Below the pieces are notes generated by a model. It searched no databases, was not told where the DNA came from, and was given only the letters and a program-made list of their open reading frames with translations. Below are positions 51,604 through 60,700 of a stretch of 63,525 bases of DNA, piece by piece. Location of the stretch: positions 1 to 63,525 of the forward strand of contig NZ_LRQV01000024.1 of NCBI RefSeq assembly GCF_001567585.1, written 5' to 3'. How positions within the stretch are numbered: position 1 is the stretch's first letter; every line of letters begins with the position of its first letter. The stretch comes from Micromonospora rosaria. Its GTDB lineage: Bacteria; Actinomycetota; Actinomycetes; Mycobacteriales; Micromonosporaceae. Made by a program: the position numbers and the translations under genes.

Positions 51604-51969
51604 ATGCGGTACATGCTGATGCACAAGCTGGACGAGAACCAGCCCGGCGCGTTCGACCCGAGCCCCGAGTTCGTCGAGCGGATGGGCGCCTACATCGAGG
51701 AGGTGGCCAAGGCCGGTGCGCTGCTCGCCGCCGAGGGGCTGACGAAGAGCAGCGAGGAGTCGGCCCGGATCACCGCCACCACGGGCCGCAAGACCACCGT
51801 GGTGGACGGGCCGTTCACCGAGACGAAGGAACTCATCGCCGGGTTCGCGCTGCTGGAGGTGCGCTCGAAGGACGAGGCGGTGGAGTGGGCGAAGCAGTTC
51901 GTCGACATCTTCGTCGCCGCCGGCATCGACGTCGAGGTCGACGTCCGCCGGGTCCACGAGATGCCCTGA
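51604..51969 (+). CDS. DGPF/YCII-domain protein partner of the ECF42 sigma factor
   Basis: The 121-residue protein is a single YCII-related domain with the DGPF motif (TTVVDGPFTETKELIAGFALLEV). Such proteins are the standard neighbours and targets of ECF42 sigma factors; their biochemical role is not known. ATG at 51604 has GAGAGGAAC upstream. A 16-bp hairpin follows. Confidence 0.93.
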   Translation: MRYMLMHKLDENQPGAFDPSPEFVERMGAYIEEVAKAGALLAAEGLTKSSEESARITATTGRKTTVVDGPFTETKELIAGFALLEVRSKDEAVEWAKQFVDIFVAAGIDVEVDVRRVHEMP

Positions 51970-51980
51970 CCCAGGGTGGT

Positions 51981-52023
51981 GCCGCCGGGATGCCGGGTCC
52001 ACGGGGACCGGCATCCCGGCGGC
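51981..52023. terminator. bidirectional terminator
   Basis: A perfect 16-bp stem, GCCGCCGGGATGCCGG (51981-51996) with 52008-52023, lies between the convergent DGPF and VOC genes. Confidence 0.8.
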
Positions 52024-52049
52024 GTACGCGGGTCGCCCCGGCCGGGTGC

Positions 52050-52418
52050 CTACTCCGGGGCGTGGCAGACGGCCTCGACGTTGTGGCCGTCCGGATCGCG
52101 GACGAAAGCCCCGAAGTAGGTCGGGTGGTACTCCGGCCAGATTCGGGGCGCGTGCAGCACCTCCGCGCCCGCCGCCACCGCCGCGTCGTGGAACGCCTGC
52201 ACCGCCGCCCGGCTCGGCGCGGTGAACGCGATGTGCGCCTCGGGGACCGCGTCGGGCGAGCCCGCCGGACTGAGCCAGAAGTCCGGCGTCTCGACGCCGT
52301 AACCGAGCACGTCGCCGTACTCCAGCATCCGGCGCGCGCCCAGCGGCGCGAGAACGGTGTCGTAGAAGGCCCGGCTGGTCGGGACGTCGCGGACCTGGAT
52401 ACCGAGATGATCGATCAT
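52050..52418 (-). CDS. VOC (glyoxalase/bleomycin-resistance fold) protein
   Basis: The 122-residue protein shows the vicinal oxygen chelate pattern MIDHLGIQVRDVPTSRAFYDTVLAPLG at the start and YFGAFVRDPDGHNVEAVCH at the end, with His and Glu residues that can bind a metal. The fold serves lyases, dioxygenases and antibiotic-binding proteins; this protein is closest to the uncharacterised small VOC group that ends NVEAVCH. ATG 52418 has GGGGGAG 6 nt upstream. Confidence 0.88.
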   Translation of the reverse strand: MIDHLGIQVRDVPTSRAFYDTVLAPLGARRMLEYGDVLGYGVETPDFWLSPAGSPDAVPEAHIAFTAPSRAAVQAFHDAAVAAGAEVLHAPRIWPEYHPTYFGAFVRDPDGHNVEAVCHAPE

Positions 52419-52493
52419 GGAAGCTCCCCCGTGGGTCGTGGCGGGCGCCACGCTAGACCGGGGGTACGACAGGACCGGGTCCGGTGACCACGA

Positions 52494-52532
52494 CGTCGAG
52501 GGGCCCCGCCGCACCGGCGGAGCCCCTCGACG
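52494..52532 (-). terminator. terminator of the betaine transporter operon
   Basis: CGTCGAGGGGC (52494-52504) pairs with 52522-52532, enclosing a second GCCG/GGCG stem. On the minus strand it lies 19 nt beyond the stop of the binding-protein gene. Confidence 0.75.
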
Positions 52533-52550
52533 ACCTGCGGTGTGCGCTGC

Positions 52551-53441
52551 TCAGGAGAGCGTCTGGAGGTAGTCCGGGTTGGCCTTCAGCCACTCCTCGA
52601 CGGCCTTCTCCTCGTCACCCTTGTGGGTGTTGAACATCAGGTCCTCCAGGGAGGCGAGCTGGTCGCCGTCCAGCTTGAACCTGTTCAGCATCGAGGTCAC
52701 CTCGGGGAAGTCCGCGCCGAAGCCGGTACGACCGAGGCTGTGGATCTGCTCGGCCTGGCCCAGGGTGCCCTTCGGGTCGCTGAGGTCCTTCAGGTCGTAC
52801 TTGGCGTACGCCCAGTGCGGGTGCCAGAGGGTGACCACGATCGGCTTCTCGGCCTTGATCGCCCCGTCCAGCGCCGCGAGCATCGCGGGCGTGGAGGAGG
52901 TCTTCAGCCGCAGCTTGCCGTCCAGGCCGTACTCGGGGATGACCTTCTCCTGGGTGGCCTTGGTCAGGCCGGCGCCCGGCTCGATGCCGACGATCTCCCC
53001 GTTGAAGGTGCCCGCCTGGTCGGCCAGGTCGGCCAACGAGTCGACGCCCTGCACGTAGGAGGGCACCGCGACGCTGAGGCTCGCCCCGTCGTACCAGGTG
53101 CCCAGGTCCTCCAGCTTGTCGCCGTACCGCTCCAGGTAGGAGGCGTGCGTCTGGGGCTGCCAACTGTCCAGGAACAGGTCGATGTCGCCGCCGGCGAGAC
53201 CACCGTAGACCAGGCCGGCCTCCAGGTTCTTCAGCTCGACCTGGTAGCCCTTCTCGGTCAGGATGTGCTGCCACAGGTACGACACGGCGATGGCCTCGTC
53301 CCAGGCCATGTACCCGATGGTGATCTTCTTGTTCTCGCCGGAACCACCGGCGGCGTCCGAGTCGGTGCCGCAGGCGGCGGCGCCCAGCGCCAGGGTGGCG
53401 GTCATCGCCACCGCGAGGAGCCGCTTCATGCTCGTGAACAC
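52551..53441 (-). CDS. proX: glycine betaine ABC transporter substrate-binding lipoprotein
   Basis: The 296-residue protein starts with a lipoprotein signal (MKRLLAVAMTATLALGAAAC, lipid-modified Cys near residue 24) followed by a ProX/OpuAC-type binding domain: KITIGYMAWDEAIAVSYLWQHILTEKGY, DLFLDSWQP, and VVTLWHPHWAYAKYDL. Several Trp residues that would form the aromatic cage for a quaternary amine are present. It captures betaine or proline betaine for osmoprotection. GTG at 53441 is chosen because AAGGA is 6 nt upstream; an ATG 12 nt later is the alternative. It is the last gene of a proV-proW-proX order. Confidence 0.92.
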   Translation of the reverse strand: MFTSMKRLLAVAMTATLALGAAACGTDSDAAGGSGENKKITIGYMAWDEAIAVSYLWQHILTEKGYQVELKNLEAGLVYGGLAGGDIDLFLDSWQPQTHASYLERYGDKLEDLGTWYDGASLSVAVPSYVQGVDSLADLADQAGTFNGEIVGIEPGAGLTKATQEKVIPEYGLDGKLRLKTSSTPAMLAALDGAIKAEKPIVVTLWHPHWAYAKYDLKDLSDPKGTLGQAEQIHSLGRTGFGADFPEVTSMLNRFKLDGDQLASLEDLMFNTHKGDEEKAVEEWLKANPDYLQTLS

Positions 53442-53514
53442 AGTTGTCCTTCCTGTATGGGTGTGCCGACGCGGCACGCGGACGCGCAGCGGGCGTCGGC
53501 GGGACGGGCGACGG

Positions 53515-54408
53515 TCAGTGGGCCTGCCGCGCGAGGCGCTGCGCCCGCGCGGAGGGGAACCGGTCGCCCACGGCGTCGGTGAGCCGGTCGAGCACCACGG
53601 CGAGGGTCACCACGGCGATCCCACCCTCGAAGCCGCTGCCGACCTCGACCTGGGAGAGCGCGAACATGATCACGTCGCCGAGGCCGCCGGCGCCCACCAT
53701 GCCGGCGATCACCACCATGGACAGCGCCAGCATGATGACCTGGTTGACCCCGGTCATGATCGTGGGCAGCGCCAACGGCAGCTTGGTCCGCAGCAGCACC
53801 ATCCACGGTGGCGCGCCGAACGACTCGGCGGCCTGGACGATCTCCTTGTCGACCTGACGCAGGCCCAGCGCGGTCAGGCGGACCCCGGGCGGCATGCTGA
53901 ACACCAGGGTGGCCAGCACACCCGGCACGGTCCCGATGCCGAAGAAGAAGATCGCCGGGATGAGGTAGACGAACGCCGGCATGGTCTGCATCAGGTCCAG
54001 CACCGGCCGGGCCACCGCGGCGACGCGCCGGTTCTCGGCGACGAGGACGCCCAGCGGGATCGCCAGCAGCAGCGCGAGGGTGCTGGCCACCAGGACCTGC
54101 GCGAGCGTGCTCATGGTCTCCGCCCAGTAGGGCATGCCGGCCACCAGGCCGAGGCCGACGGTGACCCCGAGGGCGAACTTCCAGCCCCGCAACCACCAGC
54201 CGAGCGCGGCGAACACCCCGACGACCACCACCGCCGGTACGCCGGTGAGCAGGTCGTTGAGCGGCTGGACCAGGGTGTCGACCAGGGTGGCCACCCCGTC
54301 GAAGACCGGGCCGAGGGAACTGGTGGCCCAGTCGACGACGGACTCGGTCCAGGTGCCCAGCGGGATCCGGGGCAGCCACCCGTCCCACGGCGACCCGCTC
54401 ACGCTCAT
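53515..54408 (-). CDS. proW: glycine betaine ABC transporter permease
   Basis: The 297-residue integral membrane protein has about six helices with the ABC coupling motif EAA-like QAAESFGAPPWMVLLRTKLPLALPTIMTGVNQ. The sequence MPAFVYLIPAIFFFGIGTVPGVLATLVFSMPP is characteristic of ProW/OpuAB permeases. It starts at ATG 54408 inside an ATGA overlap with the small upstream frame. It forms the channel of the betaine uptake system. Confidence 0.93.
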   Translation of the reverse strand: MSVSGSPWDGWLPRIPLGTWTESVVDWATSSLGPVFDGVATLVDTLVQPLNDLLTGVPAVVVVGVFAALGWWLRGWKFALGVTVGLGLVAGMPYWAETMSTLAQVLVASTLALLLAIPLGVLVAENRRVAAVARPVLDLMQTMPAFVYLIPAIFFFGIGTVPGVLATLVFSMPPGVRLTALGLRQVDKEIVQAAESFGAPPWMVLLRTKLPLALPTIMTGVNQVIMLALSMVVIAGMVGAGGLGDVIMFALSQVEVGSGFEGGIAVVTLAVVLDRLTDAVGDRFPSARAQRLARQAH

Positions 54409-54479
54409 GCCGTCACCTCACTGCGTTCGGCACCGGCATGGTTTACGACAACGATGATTCGCTCGCTCCGCTCGCTCAT
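54405..54479 (-). CDS. 24-residue mini-ORF bridging proV and proW, repeat-derived
   Basis: ATG at 54479 overlaps the proV stop (ATGA), and the frame ends with TGA at 54405-54407, itself overlapping the proW start (ATGA). The peptide is MSERSERIIVVVNHAGAERS plus EVTA. Its DNA start, AGCGAGCGGAGCGAGCGAAT on the minus strand, is a quasi-palindromic repeat known to me as a recurrent element at gene starts in actinobacterial genomes. The frame would let ribosomes pass from proV to proW without falling off. I cannot tell whether the peptide has any function. Confidence 0.4.
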   Translation of the reverse strand: MSERSERIIVVVNHAGAERSEVTA

Positions 54480-55795
54480 GCCGGCTCTCCCTTGGTGGTG
54501 CCCACCAGCTTCACGTCGCCCTGGGTCAGGGCGGCCGTGGCGGCATCGGCCGTGGGTTGGGCGGCGGTGGTGTCGTCGGTAGAGGACTCGTCGGGCGTGG
54601 CCGTCGGGTCGGGCGAGGCGGCGGCCAGCGCGGTGAGCAGGGTGATCCGGGGGATCACGCCGGCCAGCCGGCCCCGGTCGTCCAGGACGGCCACCGGGTG
54701 CTGGCTCGCCGCCGAGTCGGCGAAGAGGTCGGCCAGCGAGGTGTCCGCGCCGACGCTGCGGACCCGTTCGGTCGACACGTACCCGTCGAGGTTCGGGCGG
54801 CCCTCGCGCAGCGCCGCCGAGACCTCGTCCTCGGTGACGGTGCCGAGGAACTTCTTCTGGGGACCGGTCACGTACACCACCGAGGTCTGGGTCTCCCGCA
54901 GCGCCTTGGCGGCGACCCGGGGACCGGCGCCGATGTCCAGGACGCTCTGCGGCTTCTCCATCACCGAGGAGGCGGTGAGGATCCGGGTCCGGTCGACGTC
55001 GGCGACGAACTGCGCCACGTACCCGTTGGCGGGGTCGGTCAGGATCTCCTCGGCGGTGCCGATCTGGACGATCCGGCCGTCGCGCATCACCGCGATCCGG
55101 TCACCGAGCCGCATCGCCTCGTTGAGATCGTGGGTGATGAAGATGATCGTCTTGCCCAGTTCGGCCTGAAGCTCCAGGAGCTGGTCCTGGATCTCCCGAC
55201 GGATCAACGGATCCAGCGCCGAGAACGCCTCGTCCATCAGCAGGATGTCGGTGTCGGCCGCGAGCGCGCGGGCCAGCCCGACCCGCTGCCGCATGCCGCC
55301 GGAGAGGTGGTGCGGCAGGTTGTCCGCCCACTCTTCGAGGCCGACCATGCGCAGCGCCTCCAGGGCCCGCTCGCGCCGCTGGGCCTTGGGCAACCGGGCG
55401 ACCTCCAGCGCGTACCCGGCGTTGTCCAGCACCGTGCGGTGGGGCATGAGCGCGAAGTGCTGGAAGACCATGCTGATCTTGTCCCGGCGCAGCTTGCGCA
55501 GCGCCGCCGGCTTGAGCGTGGTCAGCTCGACCCCGTCGACCCGGACGCTGCCCCGCGTGGGGCGCACCAGTCCGTTGAGCATCCGGATCAGGGTCGACTT
55601 TCCGGAGCCGGACAGGCCCATCACGACGAAGATCTCGCCGGGGCGTACCTCGAAGGTCGCGTCGATCACGGCGGCGGTGGCCGACAGCCCGGCCAGGGCC
55701 TCGGCCCGGGGCTGCCCGTCCGCCAGGCGCGTGACCGCCTCGTCAGCCCGGTTGCCGAACACCTTGTAGAGCGACTGCACTGCGAGCGCTGACAC
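54476..55795 (-). CDS. proV: glycine betaine ABC transporter ATP-binding protein with CBS domains
   Basis: The 439-residue ATPase has Walker A GLSGSGKST (about residues 58-66), signature LSGGMRQRV, Walker B ILLMDEAFSALDP, and an FQHFALMPHRTVLDN Q-loop typical of ProV/OpuAA. Two CBS-like segments follow (about 270-400), which in OpuA sense ionic strength and gate transport. It powers betaine uptake. GTG 55795 has GGAGAGGAG upstream. It is the first gene of the operon, followed by a coupled mini-ORF, permease and binding protein. Confidence 0.95.
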   Translation of the reverse strand: MSALAVQSLYKVFGNRADEAVTRLADGQPRAEALAGLSATAAVIDATFEVRPGEIFVVMGLSGSGKSTLIRMLNGLVRPTRGSVRVDGVELTTLKPAALRKLRRDKISMVFQHFALMPHRTVLDNAGYALEVARLPKAQRRERALEALRMVGLEEWADNLPHHLSGGMRQRVGLARALAADTDILLMDEAFSALDPLIRREIQDQLLELQAELGKTIIFITHDLNEAMRLGDRIAVMRDGRIVQIGTAEEILTDPANGYVAQFVADVDRTRILTASSVMEKPQSVLDIGAGPRVAAKALRETQTSVVYVTGPQKKFLGTVTEDEVSAALREGRPNLDGYVSTERVRSVGADTSLADLFADSAASQHPVAVLDDRGRLAGVIPRITLLTALAAASPDPTATPDESSTDDTTAAQPTADAATAALTQGDVKLVGTTKGEPA

Positions 55796-56398
55796 GATCT
55801 CCTCTCCGACGGAAACCGGTGGCGATCATGGCCAGGGGCGCCCATCTTCGTTTCGTCTGTCTATATCGACATCGGCATATGCATTGGTCCGTACGGGCCG
55901 GTCGAGGAACCTACCGACGTGATCCCGATAAAGCCAGTCGATCCGGGGGTGAACGTGGGACTTGACACAAAATTCGAGGCTCACCGGTGCCGATACGGGA
56001 CGTACGCCCCCGGGTGGAATCGGCCAGCGAGACTGGCTGTGAGCAGGTGTTTTGCGTGACGGGTGCGCGGATTGTCCGAGTCTGCGCGCACGGAGCGCGA
56101 CGGTTCGCCGACTGTGGTCATCGCGCCGGACAAAGGTGACGGTGTCGATGGAGAACCGTCATGCGATCGTCATATTGCGAGGGTTCGGTCTCGGTGGATT
56201 CTCCTCGGTATCGATTCTCGTCGGACGACGCGGCGGCTGCCGGCTATCCGCAAACAATTGCCGATTCGACGCGGTCGGCGGGCGGGGCGCGGTGTCGGTT
56301 CAGGCCGGGCACCCGCCCGCGGGCGGCGGTGTGATCGTCGCCTGGGTCGAGGTGGGTGAGAGGTTTGCCCAACGACCGAGGTGGATATAAGGCGCACC
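55796..56398. other. spacer upstream of the betaine operon
   Basis: About 600 nt with lower GC in parts. An 8-bp palindrome GCATATGC is at 55875-55882 and TATAGA on the minus strand (55860-55865) may be the -10 of the proV promoter, without a clear -35. TTGACA at 55962-55967 has no fitting -10 on the plus strand. A 112-codon frame from 56052 lacks any family feature and is not called. Confidence 0.4.
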
Positions 56399-56617
56399 GT
56401 GAACGAGCCGACACGCAGCGCCGGCCCCTACAGCCGGTTTCAGATGAGGGCGCTGGCCGTCACGAGCGCCGTACTGTCAGTAGTGATCATCGTCTGGGGT
56501 CTGATTCTGGCCGCCCAGGGTGACTCCAGGGGCGGAAAGGCGGTGGCGATCGGTGTGGCGGTCGTTCTCGTGCTGGTCGTCGCCATCCCGTACGGAGTGC
56601 GCAAGGGCAGACTCTGA
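56399..56617 (+). CDS. small membrane protein
   Basis: The 72-residue protein has two hydrophobic helices (ALAVTSAVLSVVIIVWGLILAA and AVAIGVAVVLVLVVAIPYGV) separated by QGDSRGGK and ends with the basic RKGRL. It is probably a two-helix membrane protein of unknown role. GTG 56399 is chosen because TATAAG at 56385-56390 is 8 nt upstream; no ribosome site exists. Nothing nearby suggests a partner. Confidence 0.5.
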   Translation: MNEPTRSAGPYSRFQMRALAVTSAVLSVVIIVWGLILAAQGDSRGGKAVAIGVAVVLVLVVAIPYGVRKGRL

Positions 56618-56834
56618 CGCCGCCGGACGTCACGGCGTACCCATGCTCGGGCCGGTCCGGGATCCCCACCGGACAACGGCTGTCCTACCTGCTCCGTCGG
56701 CCTTCGGCCGATGCGGCGTGGCGGTTCGGGGGCGGTCTGCAGGACCGAACAAGAAGTGCTTCCGGTTGGTCACGGCTCCGGCGGCCCGCACGCGATCCGT
56801 GTCGGTGGACTGTAGCCGCCCTACGGGGCGGGCG

Positions 56835-57734
56835 TCACGCCGCGAGCGGCTCGCCCTTGAACACCTCCCGCCGGTGCCAGGCGACGTGCTCGGCGGCGGG
56901 AATCGGGGTACCCGGACGTGGGCGCAGGGCCCGGCCGTGCAGGTCGTACACCGTCCGGCCGGCGGGGGTCCGGGCGGTGAAGGCGGCCGAGACCTCGACC
57001 CGCATCTCGGCGTCGAGGCCCAGCGCGCCGAAGTCGAAGAGCTTGTGGTGCAGCACACACAGTGCCAGACCGTTGTCGAGGCTGTCCGGGCCGTCGAAGG
57101 CCCACCACCGGACGTGGGCCGCCTCGACCCCCACCGCAGCGCCGAGCAACTGCCCGTCGTACCCCCAGAAGGCGCACTGCCGGTCCCAGGCGGTGAGGAC
57201 CGCGAACCGCCACCCGGCGTCCCGTCGCCGTCCGCCGGCCGGCGGGGTGGTCGGGGCGCGCAGGATGTCCTCGGCGTCCAGCCCGACGGCGGTGAGGACG
57301 TCCGGGGCGATCGTGGCCGGGAAATGGATCTCCACCAGGGCGCGGGCCACGGCCCGGAGCAGGCCGGAGTCCCGCCGCAGCGCGGCCTCCACCGGCCCGG
57401 CGAACCGACCCACCACGCCGGACGCGGCCAGCGGACCGACCAGGTCCATCGGCACGTCCCGGCTGAGGGTCCAGACGCCGTCGCTGCGCAGCCGGGTGAA
57501 CGGGTAGGCCGCGCTCTGCGCCCGCCCGGTCCTCGCTGCGGGGCCGAACTCGGCGATCAGCTCACTGAGCCGGCTCTCCGCCGCCGACCAGGGCAGCTCG
57601 CTCGACCCGGTGTCGGCGAGGCGGGCCAGCGCCAGGAGCACCAGCAGCGGCTTGTGCGGGGACCGCCGCCCGTCGCGCTGGTGCAGCCGCAGCGAGGTGA
57701 GCCGGGCCAGGACCTCCGACCGGTCGGGGCTCAT
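56835..57734 (-). CDS. sulfur-binding-domain/HNH endonuclease (phosphorothioate-dependent type)
   Basis: The 299-residue protein joins an N-terminal sulfur-binding domain (HKPLLVLLALARL about 27-39, LPWSAAESRLSELIAEFGP, YPFTRLRSDGVWTL about 77-90) to a C-terminal HNH nuclease (VGVEAAHVRWWAFDGPDSLDNG... LCVLHHKLFDFGALGLD, about 202-240). This layout matches the family of phosphorothioate-DNA-binding restriction endonucleases related to ScoMcrA and SprMcrA, which cut DNA carrying sulfur in its backbone. One cysteine of the expected CxxC near residue 187 is a Trp (CAFW). ATG overlaps the helicase stop (ATGA), so the two are one operon. No dnd genes are present. Confidence 0.85.
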   Translation of the reverse strand: MSPDRSEVLARLTSLRLHQRDGRRSPHKPLLVLLALARLADTGSSELPWSAAESRLSELIAEFGPAARTGRAQSAAYPFTRLRSDGVWTLSRDVPMDLVGPLAASGVVGRFAGPVEAALRRDSGLLRAVARALVEIHFPATIAPDVLTAVGLDAEDILRAPTTPPAGGRRRDAGWRFAVLTAWDRQCAFWGYDGQLLGAAVGVEAAHVRWWAFDGPDSLDNGLALCVLHHKLFDFGALGLDAEMRVEVSAAFTARTPAGRTVYDLHGRALRPRPGTPIPAAEHVAWHRREVFKGEPLAA

Positions 57735-60700
57735 GCGGCGATGGCGCGTGCTGCGGCGTACAGGTCGGCGGGGAGCGGGTACGTCAACTCCCAGACGATC
57801 CGCATCGGCCGGTCCCCGGTGTGCGACCGGTACGTCATCGGCCCGGCGTACCGGTAGGCGGGCGCGCCCAGGTCCCGGTCCGGCACCCGGCTCTCCCGGA
57901 CGAACAGGTGCACACTCGATCCGCGCTCGGCGTGCTGCACGTACCGCTGTCCGGTCGCCGACGCGGCCGAGGTGCTGCTCTGCGACTCCCACTGGAACAG
58001 CCGGTCGGTGATGGCCCGGTCGGCGTACATCGTGGTGGGGGAGTAGTGCTGTGCCGACTTGACCAGGGTGACGAAGAACAGGTCAGCTCGGGCCTCGGGC
58101 AGCCACTTCACGCCCTCGCGCAACGATCCCGGGTTCGTCATGCCGAACGCCGCGCACGCCTCGTTGCGGCTGTACCGGGCGTGCACCCGCAACGGGCCCA
58201 GCGGCACGGTTACCCGGTGGATCCGGTCGCGGAGCACCTCGGCGACCTGGTGCAGCTCGGCGCAGCGGGCCGGCTCGGCCCAGAGCCGGGCCAGCCGTTC
58301 GTCCCGCGCGCTCAGCGGCACGTTCGGCCCCCACAGGTCGAAGTGCAGCAGGTCCCAGAGCCGATCCCCGGCCGCCGGGTGCTTCCCGGCGGCGACCCGG
58401 GCCAGCAGGTCGAGCCGGTCCACGTCGTCGAGGTGCAGCATCCGCCCGATGGCCCGCCCCAGCGTGGCGTCGTCCGGCCCAGCGGGCGGCACCGGCAGCC
58501 CGGCGGCCCGGCGCAGCCCGGTCCAGCCGCCCAGCGTCGCCGACCGGTACACGTCCTCGATCTCCAACCCGGTCTCGGTGAGGAACGTGGCGAGGGTGAC
58601 GTCCCCGAGCTGCCGCAGCTCCGCGACCAGAGCCCGGCGTGAGTTCGGCAGCGCCGACTTCAGGTTGGCGAGAACGACGTCCTTGGCGACCCGGTCGAGC
58701 TGGACGTGGCAGCCGCTGGGCAGGGCCGGGAAGTCCTGCTCGACCGCCTCCCGGACGGCCCGCCGGCTCACCCCGGTCAGGGCCCGCCACCGCAGGTCGA
58801 AGCGGAAGTTGGCGTGCTGCCCGCCGATGAAGTCGAGCACCGTCAGGCAGGCCTTGTCGTCGTCCAGGCGCAGCCCCCGACCGAGCTGCTGGAGGAAGAT
58901 CGTGGCGCTCTCGGTGGGCCGCAGCATCAGGATCGTGTCGACCATCGGCAGGTCGACGCCCTCGTTGAACAGGTCCACCGTGAAGAGCGCCCGCAGCCTG
59001 CCGGCCTTGAAGGCGCGGATCAGGTCGTGCCGCGCCGGCTGGTCGACGGTCGACGTCACCGCCGCCGACGGTACGCCGTGCCTGGTGAACCAGTCGGCCA
59101 TGAACTCGGCGTGCCCGATGCCCACGCAGAACCCGAGCGCCCGCATCCGCGGCACGTCGACGGTGTCCCGGGTGGCCCGCAGGATCAGCCGGGCCCGCGC
59201 GTGGTCGGCGGTGTAGAGGGCCTCCAACTCCGCCCGGTCGTACCCCTGCCCGCGCCGCCAGCGCAGGCGCGACAGGTCGGTGTCGTCGTGCAGGCCGAAG
59301 TACTGGAACGGGGCGAGCAGTTGGCGTTCGAGCGCGTCCCACAGGTGCAGCTCCACGGCGGCCCGGCCGTCGAACCACCGCCGCACGTCGCCGCCGTCGG
59401 CCCGGTCCGGCGTCGCCGTCAACCCCAGGAGTACGCGCGGTCGCAGCCGCTCCAACAGCCGGGCGTACGTCGGCGCCTCCGCGTGGTGGAACTCGTCCAC
59501 GATCACCATGTCGTACGCCTCGGGGTCGACCTCCCGCCGGTGCAGCGACTGGATCGAGGCGAAGACGTGCCGGGCCTGGTGGGGCCGCTCCCCACCGACC
59601 AGCAGCTCACCGAAGCTGCCGTCCCCCATCACCTGCCGGAACGTCGACCGGCTCTGCCGCAGGATCTGCTCCTGGTGGGCGACGAAGAGCAGCGAGTCCA
59701 CGGTCCCGGCCCGGTGCAGCCGCCGGTAGTCCAGCGCGGCCACGACCGTCTTGCCGGTGCCGGTCGCCATCACCACCAGGTTCCGGTGGCGTCCGTGCAC
59801 CTGTCGCTCCGCGTCCAGGTCGGCCAGGATCTCCGCCTGGTACGGGTACGGCCGCACGTCCAGGTGGGCCAGCTCGACCGGCGCGTCGGTCGGGCGTTCC
59901 CCGCGCAGCGCCTGCTGGAGCTGCTCGGCGTCCCGGGCCGGGTCGTACGCCTCGAACGCCGGATCGTGCCAGTAATCCTCGAAGGTGGCGGCGAAGGTGT
60001 CGATGACCTGCCGCTGCTCGACGTTGGAGATCCGGACGTTCCACTCCAGCCCGTCGTGCAGCGCCGCCTTCGACAGGTTGCTCGACCCGACGTACGCCGT
60101 GGTCAGGCCGTTCGCGCGGCGGAACAGCCACGCCTTGGCGTGCAACCGGGTGGTCCGCGTCTCGTACGACACCTTGATCTCGGCGCCCAGTTCGGCGAGC
60201 CGGTCCAGGGCCCGCTGGTCGGTCGCGCCGAGGTAGGTGGTGGTGATGACCCGCAGCCGTCCGCCGCGCCTGCGCAGCTCCCGCAACGCCGGCTCGACGG
60301 TCCGCAGCCCGGTCCACTTGATGAACGCGCAGAGCAGGTCGACGCTGTCGGCCGAGGCCAGCTCGTGGTTGATCTCGTGCCCGATCCGGGGCTGGTGCCG
60401 ACCGTTGACCAGCAGCGCCCCGGTGGAGAGCGGAGTGGTGGGGCGGGGCGGGAAGCTCGGCTCGGCCGGCGGGGTCGGTGGGGCGGCGATCGCGTACAGC
60501 AGGTTCCGGGCGTCGGTGACCTGGTCACGGGCGTCGACGGCGGCCGGTTCGAGATCGGCGATACGCTCGGCGATCCGGTTGGCGAGCGCCACCTGCCGGT
60601 TGAGTTTGTCGTCGCCGCCGGGGACGGCCTGGAGGGCACGCCGGGCCAGGGTGGCGAGGTGCTGGGCGAGGATCTCGTGCGCGTCGGCCGGGTCGAGCTG

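Noticed and set aside
56052..56390. 112-codon frame upstream of the small membrane protein
   Set aside because: No ribosome site or family feature, and an alternative frame is equally open; treated as spacer.
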